Assembly: GCA_964461295.1 (NCBI GenBank)
Contig: CAYWTX010000384.1
Coordinates: 1 to 7,656, forward strand
Direction: 5' to 3'
Source: CAYWTX01 sp964461295
Lineage (GTDB): Bacteria > Planctomycetota > Phycisphaerae > SM23-33
DNA length: 7,656 nt
Every line of letters starts with the position of its first letter. Within the stretch, counting starts at the first letter, position 1. The notes under the pieces are model-generated. The model made no database searches. It saw only the letters and a program-made list of their open reading frames with translations, and was not told where the DNA came from. The position numbers and the translations under genes were made by a program. Of this stretch, positions 1 through 5,700 are shown one piece after another.

Positions 1-198
1 CCCGCCCGCGAACCAGGGACCGCCTCCATCCCGCCCGCGTGCCGGACCGCTTCCATCCCGCCCGCGGCCGGACCGCCTCGCCCGCGAAGAATCTCGCCAT
101 CGCGAAATCCCATCAGAGCCGTGCCGTGCCGGCACGGTCGCCCGCGGACCAGGGACCGCTTCCATCCCGCCCGCGTGCGGACCAGGGACCGCCTCCAT
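1..198. repeat. Degenerate GC-rich tandem repeat, unit about 27 nt
   Basis: The unit has a CCCGCCCGCG block, then an (A)CCAGGGACCGC or CCGGACCGC block, then a YTCCAT end. Copies begin near 1, 30, 57 (shortened), 139 and 166, with a decayed sixth copy from 199. Copy lengths are 29, 27, about 22, 27 and 33 nt, so the reading frame is not kept throughout. Between copies three and four lies about 60 nt of unrelated sequence (79-138) containing a 14-bp palindrome. The array begins at the window edge and may extend leftwards. The region looks noncoding. It lies downstream of the minus-strand membrane-protein gene, so it may belong to that gene's 3' region or to a dispersed repeat. Its function is unknown. 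Confidence 0.75.
124..137. repeat. 14-bp perfect palindrome
   Basis: CCGTGCCGGCACGG reads the same on both strands. It sits in the spacer between two blocks of the 27-nt repeat. With no loop it is more likely a protein-binding or cruciform-type site than an RNA hairpin, but in such GC-rich repetitive DNA it may have no role. Confidence 0.5.
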
Positions 199-237
199 CC
201 CGCCCGCTGTCGGGAACGGTCCCTCATTCGCACCCGA

Positions 238-254
238 CCGTCCCTAAGGGACGG
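238..254 (-). terminator. Small hairpin downstream of the membrane-protein gene
   Basis: CCGTCCCT and AGGGACGG form an inverted repeat around a single A, giving a stem of about 7 bp with a TAA loop. It lies 44 nt past the stop codon of the minus-strand gene at 298, where a terminator is expected. No T-run follows on the minus strand, so intrinsic termination is doubtful. It could equally be a further decayed piece of the neighbouring repeat, which shares the GGGACSG motif. Confidence 0.3.
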
Positions 255-297
255 CTCTGTTGGGTTGCCAAGCCGCTCGCCGGGTTCGCTGCGTTCC

Positions 298-1188
298 TCA
301 TTTGGCATTGACCATTGATCTCCGCCTCCGAAACGCCGGCGCGTCGCCGGCCTGCTGCCCGAACGGAACCGGCCCAGCCTGGCCCGCTGTCCTTCCCGCC
401 GCGATGTGCCGCGTCAGAGCGATCTCCGCCAGCAGCAACGCCAGCAGGACCACCGCCACGTACTGCCACAGTTCCTTGCCCGGCACCCCGCCGGCCACTG
501 CCGCCACAAGTTCCGCGGCCGAGTCCACCCGCGCCAGCGTCTTGTCGGGCTCGACGCCCTCGCCGGCCCACGCGCCGGCCGGGGCGCCCGCGCCGGGCTT
601 GTACGTCGCGCGGATACGATATGTGCCCGCCTGGAGCAGGCAGTATCGCTTGTTGCCCAGCGCAGTGGCGGCCATCGCGGACGGCGGCGGCTCGTTGGGG
701 TCGCTGTTGGCGTCGTGGAAGAACGCGGCCGTGAGATCGAAACTGTGTTCCTCGCCGGCCTTGAGGGTGAGGCCCGCCGCTGCCGGCTTGTGCGCCGGTT
801 CGCCGTCCGCCCAGTTCAGCGGTTCGACGGCCCCGCCGTCGGGACCGGTCACTTCGGCGATGACGGCCCCGGCAGCGCCGGCGGCGTTGGCGTCTCGGAA
901 GACGGCGAGCGGCTGGCCGCCGGTGTTCCTCAGCACGAGCTTCAGCTTGAAGGCTTCGTGGATGGGTTCCGGCCTGCCCCGCTGGCCGCGCGGGATGACG
1001 GTCATGCGCCCCAGCAGCCCGAACGTGGAGCGATCGACGGCCAGGCCCACGCTCAGGCCGTTAACCTCCCCGCTCAAACCCGCCTGGGCCCTCCCGGCAT
1101 CGACGGGACCGGCCTTCTTGTCGGCGCCCGCGGCGGCGCCGGCCAGCGCAAACAGCACCGCCAGACTGCTGAAGGACGTACGAACCAT
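298..1188 (-). CDS. Exported single-pass membrane protein of unknown function
   Basis: The protein has 296 residues and I recognise no family. Residues 1-22 form a signal peptide: an Arg at position 3, a hydrophobic core, and a likely cut after AGA before DKK. The middle (about 90-225) alternates hydrophobic and polar stretches with phrases such as LKLVLRNTGGQPL and LQAGTYRIRATY. These recall small beta-sandwich domains of the Ig or BsuPI type, which is only an inference. Residues 241-259 (WQYVAVVLLALLLAEIAL) form one transmembrane helix, and 34 residues including RRRR follow it, so most of the chain should be periplasmic. The start at 1188 was chosen because AGGAG lies 6 nt upstream. Start codons at 1194 and 1239 are in frame, but the first touches the Shine-Dalgarno and the second would bury the signal peptide. 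The last residues (SMVNAK) are encoded by a 7-nt tandem repeat. The gene diverges from purM. Confidence 0.8.
   Translation of the reverse strand: MVRTSFSSLAVLFALAGAAAGADKKAGPVDAGRAQAGLSGEVNGLSVGLAVDRSTFGLLGRMTVIPRGQRGRPEPIHEAFKLKLVLRNTGGQPLAVFRDANAAGAAGAVIAEVTGPDGGAVEPLNWADGEPAHKPAAAGLTLKAGEEHSFDLTAAFFHDANSDPNEPPPSAMAATALGNKRYCLLQAGTYRIRATYKPGAGAPAGAWAGEGVEPDKTLARVDSAAELVAAVAGGVPGKELWQYVAVVLLALLLAEIALTRHIAAGRTAGQAGPVPFGQQAGDAPAFRRRRSMVNAK
306..319. repeat. Heptamer tandem repeat (CATTGAC, 2 copies) in the gene end
   Basis: CATTGAC is followed directly by CATTGAT, matching at 13 of 14 positions with a 7-nt period. It encodes the SMVNA tail of the minus-strand membrane protein, just before its stop codon. 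Two copies alone could arise by chance. It is listed because three other heptamer repeats occur in the window. Confidence 0.4.
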
Positions 1189-1194
1189 CCGCAT

Positions 1195-1199
1195 CTCCT
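1195..1199 (-). promoter_or_regulatory. Shine-Dalgarno site of the membrane-protein gene
   Basis: The minus strand reads AGGAG, then six bases, then the ATG at 1188. This spacing favours the 1188 start over the ATG at 1194, which directly abuts the motif. It is the only clear Shine-Dalgarno seen in the window. Confidence 0.7.
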
Positions 1200-1285
1200 G
1201 AGACCGTGGGTTGCGCAGTGCCGGCGTGAGTCTACACACGCTTCAACGCCGGGAAGCGAGAGGGGTGTTCTCCCGCCGAAGACAA

Positions 1286-1326
1286 GAAACAGCCGATCAC
1301 GATCGTGATTCGTGATCGGCTGTTTC
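1286..1326. repeat. 16-bp perfect inverted repeat in the divergent gap
   Basis: GAAACAGCCGATCACG (1286-1301) and its exact reverse complement (1311-1326) flank a 9-nt loop. The left arm and loop also contain the 14-bp palindrome ATCACGATCGTGAT (1296-1309), so the motif CGTGAT or its complement occurs three times. The repeat lies about 85 nt before the purM start-proximal promoter and 97 nt before the divergent gene's start codon. The arms end in CTGTTTC on both strands, which resembles a bidirectional terminator, yet no gene ends here. An operator for one or both divergent genes, an insulating terminator or the end of an unseen small RNA are all possible. The structure is certain and the role is not. 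Confidence 0.8.
1304..1317. repeat. Heptamer tandem repeat (CGTGATT, 2 copies)
   Basis: CGTGATT is followed by CGTGATC, with one mismatch. It overlaps the loop and right arm of the 16-bp inverted repeat, so the palindrome may have grown from such heptamers. Taken alone, two copies are weak evidence. Confidence 0.35.
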
Positions 1327-1341
1327 CCTTCCCGGTCGTTC

Positions 1342-1377
1342 TCGTCCTCCTCCTCCTCGTCCTCCTCCTCGTCGTCG
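1342..1377. repeat. TCC/TCG triplet microsatellite, 12 units
   Basis: Twelve consecutive triplets read only TCC or TCG. In the purM frame they would encode polyserine, and on the other strand a Glu/Asp run. The tract lies upstream of the likely purM promoter, so it is probably untranslated. The strong purine/pyrimidine strand bias and the triplet unit make it prone to slippage, so its length may vary between strains. Confidence 0.8.
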
Positions 1378-1391
1378 GCTGTTCTTTCTCT

Positions 1392-1407
1392 TCGACACTC
1401 GACACTC
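1392..1407. repeat. Heptamer tandem repeat (TCGACAC, 2.3 copies)
   Basis: Sixteen bases follow a perfect 7-nt period (TCGACAC, TCGACAC, TC). The second copy supplies the putative -35 box of purM. Confidence 0.5.
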
Positions 1408-1427
1408 CTTCGCCCCTGGGCTACGAT
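1399..1427 (+). promoter_or_regulatory. Putative sigma70-type promoter of purM
   Basis: TCGACA (1399-1404, 5 of 6 matches to TTGACA) and TACGAT (1422-1427, 4 of 6 to TATAAT) are separated by exactly 17 nt. Transcription would start about 7 nt after the -10 box, at or next to the ATG at 1435. No Shine-Dalgarno is visible before that ATG, so a leaderless purM mRNA is plausible. It is predicted from the sequence only; matches of this quality also occur by chance. Confidence 0.45.
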
Positions 1428-1434
1428 GTCCGCC

Positions 1435-2526
1435 ATGTCTGAACTCCCCATCCAGCCGATGACCTACAAGCAGGCCGGGGTTGACATCGACGCCGGCGAC
1501 GAGATGGTCGAGCGGATCAAGCCGCTGGTGCGCCGCACCTTCACGCCGCGCGTCGTGGACCTCTACGGCGGCTTCGCCGGCCTCTTCCGCCTCGACTACG
1601 ACGAGAACCTCTTCAAGAGGAACTACCGCGAGCCGGTGCTCGTCGGCTGCACCGACGGCGTGGGCACCAAGCTCAAGATCGCATTCGCCACCGGGAAGAT
1701 CGACACCATCGGCATCGACCTGGTCGCGATGAACGTCAACGACCTCATCTGCACCGGCGGCGAGCCCCTGTTCTTCCTGGACTACCTCGGCGTCGGCAAG
1801 CTCGATCCCGCCCGCATGGCCGAAATCGTCAAGGGCGTCGCCAACGGATGCCTCGAGGCCGGCTGCGCCTTGCTGGGCGGCGAGACGGCCGAGATGCCCG
1901 ATTTCTACGGCCCCGACGAGTTCGACATGGCCGGGTTCGCCGTCGGCGTGGTGGAGCGCAGCCGCATCATCGACGGCTCGGCCATCGAACCCGGCGACGT
2001 GGCGATCGCGCTGGCCTCCAGCGGCCTGCACTCCAACGGCTACGGCCTCGCCCGCAAGGTGCTGCTCGAGCACGCGGGCTACTCGCTGGACGATCGCCCG
2101 CCCGAACTGGAGGGCCCCTCGGTCGGCGAGGAACTGCTTCGGCCGACGCGAATCTACGTCAAGCCCGTGCTGAAGGTCTTGCAGCGGTACAAGGTCAAGC
2201 ACGTGGTGAAGGCGATGGCGCACATCACGGGCGGCGGGCTGCGGGGCAACCTGTCCCGCGTCGTGCCCGCGGGCATGACCGTGCGGATCAAGCGCGACTC
2301 CTGGCAGGCGCCGCCGATCTTCCAACTCATCGCCGCCCGCGGCCCCGTCGATTCGCTGGAGATGACCCGCGTGTTCAACATGGGCGTCGGCTTCGTCATG
2401 GTGGTGGCCGCGTCGTTCGCGCAGCCCATCATGGACCGCCTGCGCCGCATGGGCGAACGCTGCTGGATGCTGGGCAAGGTCCGCAAGGCCAAGGACGGCG
2501 CCGAGCCGAACGTCACCTGGGCGTGA
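1435..2526 (+). CDS. purM: Phosphoribosylformylglycinamidine cyclo-ligase (AIR synthetase)
   Basis: PurM (EC 6.3.3.1) closes formylglycinamidine ribonucleotide to aminoimidazole ribonucleotide using ATP, the fifth step of cytosolic purine synthesis. The 363-residue protein is complete, close to the usual length of about 345. Family motifs appear in order: YKQAGVDIDAG near the N terminus, TDGVGTK (73-79), the long DLVAMNVNDLICTGGEPLFF stretch after residue 97, GGETAEMP (148-155), SSGLHSNGYGL (195-205), PTRIYVK (237-243), HITGGG (263-268) and a late NMGVGF. No key motif is missing. The start is uncertain: in-frame ATGs lie at 1426, 1435 and 1459, none with a Shine-Dalgarno. I chose 1435 because a promoter-like element ends just before it, and 1426 falls inside that -10 box. 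A GTG at 1312 would add a polyserine leader unlike the family. No other pur gene is adjacent. A convergent gene lies downstream. Confidence 0.97.
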   Translation: MSELPIQPMTYKQAGVDIDAGDEMVERIKPLVRRTFTPRVVDLYGGFAGLFRLDYDENLFKRNYREPVLVGCTDGVGTKLKIAFATGKIDTIGIDLVAMNVNDLICTGGEPLFFLDYLGVGKLDPARMAEIVKGVANGCLEAGCALLGGETAEMPDFYGPDEFDMAGFAVGVVERSRIIDGSAIEPGDVAIALASSGLHSNGYGLARKVLLEHAGYSLDDRPPELEGPSVGEELLRPTRIYVKPVLKVLQRYKVKHVVKAMAHITGGGLRGNLSRVVPAGMTVRIKRDSWQAPPIFQLIAARGPVDSLEMTRVFNMGVGFVMVVAASFAQPIMDRLRRMGERCWMLGKVRKAKDGAEPNVTWA

Positions 2527-2634
2527 CGCGCCGACGGCCGAGAAGGGCCTCCGCGACGTCGAGCCGCATCGCAAGCGGCAGCGGGAAGCAGGCGTCCCTT
2601 CGCGGCGCGGCCCCGCGATCCGGGGAGCACCGGG

Positions 2635-2675
2635 CAACAAGAACGCCGGGCGCCGCGCTGCCGCGACGCCCGGCG
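2635..2675 (-). terminator. Intrinsic terminator of the giant minus-strand gene
   Basis: CGCCGGGCG (2644-2652) pairs perfectly with CGCCCGGCG (2667-2675). After one C/A mismatch the inner CGCG arms (2654-2657 and 2662-2665) pair as well, closing a CTGC loop. On the minus strand the hairpin is followed by TTCTTGTTG, a modest T-rich tract, 26 nt past the stop codon of the giant gene. On the plus strand no T-tract follows, so for purM it would at most be a weak or Rho-assisted stop. The remainder of the 2527-2701 gap shows no gene. Confidence 0.6.
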
Positions 2676-2701
2676 CCAGTCGCAACATCGCCGCGAAACG
2701 C

Positions 2702-5700
2702 CTACAACTTCCTCATTTCTTCCTGTGCCCGCCTGGCGTAGTGCTCGAACCGCGGCTGCCACTTCTTGCCCGCGATCTCCTGGTACAGCGCCTTCGCCTC
2801 CTTCTTGCGGTCCATCTGCTTGAGCATCTCCGCCTGTTGCCAGACCCAGTCGCCGTTGGTCGGTTCGACGTCGTAGGCGGTGACGTAGAACTTCAGGGCG
2901 GTTTCCCGGTCGCTGTTGCCCGCGTACCAGTTCCCCACGTTGGCGTACGACGATCCGTCCCTGGGCTTCTCGTCGATGATCGACGACACCACCTGCCAGG
3001 CATCGTCGCCGCGCCCGGCCTGCCGGTACAGCGTCGCGAGCTGCTGGTAGAGGTTCATGCTGTTGGACGAATCCACCTTCAGCCACGTGTCCCACACGCC
3101 CTTGGCCCGCCCCAGCGCCTCGCCCAAAGCACGTTCCGCGGCGGCGTCCTCGGTCTTCTGCTTCGCCTGCGCCGCAAGCTGCGCCACGCGCCCGGACAGC
3201 TCGTTCCACAGCCACTGGTACCGCTGGCGGAACAGGTGCACGTTGATCCGCTCGGGCATGTAGGGCTTCTCCGCCTCGATCGCCCGCATCTCCAGGTCCA
3301 CCGCTTGCTCGTGCTGCCCGGCCGCCTGCGCCAGCCGCGCCGACAGCGCCAGCATCGCCGGCGAAACGGGCAGGCTCCTGTCCTTCAACGTCGCCAAGAC
3401 CTCCTGCTGTTTCGCCCACGCGTCGCCCGGCTTGCCCATCGCCCACAGCGACTGCACCAGTGCTAACTTCCACGTCATCGGCAGGCGCCCGCCGGCCAGC
3501 TTCTCCGCCGCGGCGACGCACGAGTCGAAGAATTCCTTGCCATCGGGGCCGCTCAGCGGCGCCAGTTCCGCCAGCCGCAGCAGCCCGCCCACGTCGTTGG
3601 CGTCCATGGCCGTCTTTCGGCTGGCATCGAGCACGCGCTGCCATCGGCCGGGCGCCTGCTGCAAGGCGCTCGCCACCTGCCGCGAGATCGGCACGCTCCA
3701 GCCGTACTTCAGCATCTCCTTGTGGTAGGCCTCGAACGCCTCGCCCACGGCGGCCGTCGCGCCCCGCTGCGCCGCCGTGTACAGCGCCGCCGCCCGCCAC
3801 CGCGGCATCTTCGCCAATTCCAGCCAGAGCTTCTCGTCGCCGCCGACCATCTGCACGGCCGCATACAGCAGCGGAGACCGTGGATACTCGGCCATCATCC
3901 GACGGACCTGCGCGGGCCGCTCGTTGCCGCTGTTGTAGGCCGCGGCGTACATCGCCAAGTGCCCGGCGAACATGTCCTTGTGCTGCTGGGCGAGCTTGGC
4001 CAGTTCATTCGGGTTGCCCTGATACAGCCAGTACTTCTGGATCGGCAGTTCCGGCGGCACCTTCGCGCCGGTCCCGCTGACCTGCCCCGGCGACCGACCC
4101 GAGCAGCCCATCAGCGTCGCGTCGCCCGCCAGCAGCGGCTGCTTCGCCGCGGCCAGTTCCCTATGCACGTTCAGCAGGGCTTCGTACGTCTTCTGCACCT
4201 GCCCCCACGGCTGCTGCCATGCGTCCTGGAGGGCCGCCGCCGCCAGGTGCCGCCCCAGGCGGATTCGCTCATCGCGCTTGTCGGCGTCGGTGCCGGCTTC
4301 CTTCAGCAACGCCTCGTAGTGCTCCGTGCGGCGGAGCGGCATGTCGATCACGACCACGTCGCCCGCCGGGGCCGCGAACGGGTCCGCCGACGGCTTGACC
4401 GCCTCGCAGACGAACTCGCCCTTGCCCAGTTCCTTCTGCTTGTCGTCCTTTGTCCACCCGGTCCAGGCGACATTCACCTTCGCCCCGTCGTACGTGAACG
4501 CGCACGCCAGCTTCGCCTTCCCGTCCACGCGCCATTCCTGACGCTGGATGAACGCCTTCGCGTCGAACGTGACGAGCACCTCGACGGATTGCGGATTGCG
4601 GATTGCGGATTGCGGATTCTCCTTCGCGTCCAATTCCACTGACGGCTTGCTTCTTGGCGGCGCAACCGGCGTCAACTTGATCGTCGTCGCATTCGCGGAT
4701 GTCGCCACCAACGCCACATCCCACGCGCGGGCAAGTTCCTCGGCGAGAGGCAGCACGTGCGGCGTCAGGCGCCGCAACGCCGGCAGACGCCACGCAAGTT
4801 GCTCGCGCTTGCTCGCCAGGCCAAGCTCCGGATACACGTGGTAGATCGCCTTGCCGTCGCACACCACGTCCTGCCGCAGGTACATGTCCGACGTGCCCGT
4901 CCACGCGAACTTGTCGGCCGCGGCGTGGAACGTGAACAGGGCCTTGCCGTTGGCGTCGGTGTGCTTGACGAGCATGATGGGCACGCCCGACCTCGCCGCC
5001 GCGATCCGCTCGGCGGCCTTGTCGTCCACCTTGCCAGCCGCCGTGTCGCCGAAGGCGTCGAGGACGACGGCCAGCACGTCGCCCCAGGTGCTTTGCAGCC
5101 CGCCCGCGTACTGCGTCACGTCGCGAAGGGTCATCGACCCCGGCCAGGCTTGCACGGCCGGCGGCTGGTAGTCCCACACCTGCGGGACGCTCTGCCAGCC
5201 CTGATAGCCCCAGAACACGCCGGTAGTCTCGCACGACGCGGCCGCCTCCGGCAGTCCTTTCAGCACGTCGTCGATGGCGGCCAGCGCCTTGTCGCGGTTG
5301 GCCGACGGCTTCTCCGCAGCCAGGGCTGCCTTGAGGGGCAGCAGCCTGTCGGCTGCCAGGGCCGCCAGCGTGCCCGGCACGGCCCCGGTGGTCTGGGACC
5401 AGGACTGGATCAGAGACGAGCACCAGTCTTCCTCCCCTGCCCTCTGCCGGTCGGCGACGAACAGCGCTGCCGGCATGGGTTTCCTCGCCGGCATCGGCTC
5501 GCCGACCGGCGAGGCGATGGTCGAAGCCTCACCCGACGCGGAGGTTGTCAGCAACAGCATCGGCGCCAGCACGCCGGACACGTCCGTGCTCTTGCGGCGC
5601 ATGACCCCTTCGACGTCCCAGTCGCCGTACCCCCACCCGCTGTAGCACCGGTTGTACTGGCGGATCCGCTCGCGGTCGGCCATCGACCGCTCCACGTACG

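Noticed and set aside
1..198. Minus-strand open frame starting at 198 and running off the left edge, beginning MEAVPGP repeated twice
   Set aside because: It is a translation of the 27-nt repeat. The peptide repeat is lost where the copies change phase, and no ribosome site precedes it.
1..254. CRISPR array
   Set aside because: Copies are degenerate and nearly contiguous, without unique spacers of even length, and no cas gene is near.
1189..1285. Promoter for the minus-strand membrane-protein gene
   Set aside because: A TAGACT -10-like hexamer is present, but no acceptable -35 lies 16-18 nt upstream, so I do not call it.
260..1308. Long plus-strand frames opposite the membrane-protein gene
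   Set aside because: They are antisense shadows of a GC-rich gene. The minus frame has a signal peptide, transmembrane helix and Shine-Dalgarno, while the plus frames are low-complexity Ala/Pro/Arg/Ser.
1312..1434. N-terminal extension of PurM from a GTG at 1312
   Set aside because: It would start inside the inverted repeat and add a polyserine leader not found in the PurM family. The putative promoter also lies within it.
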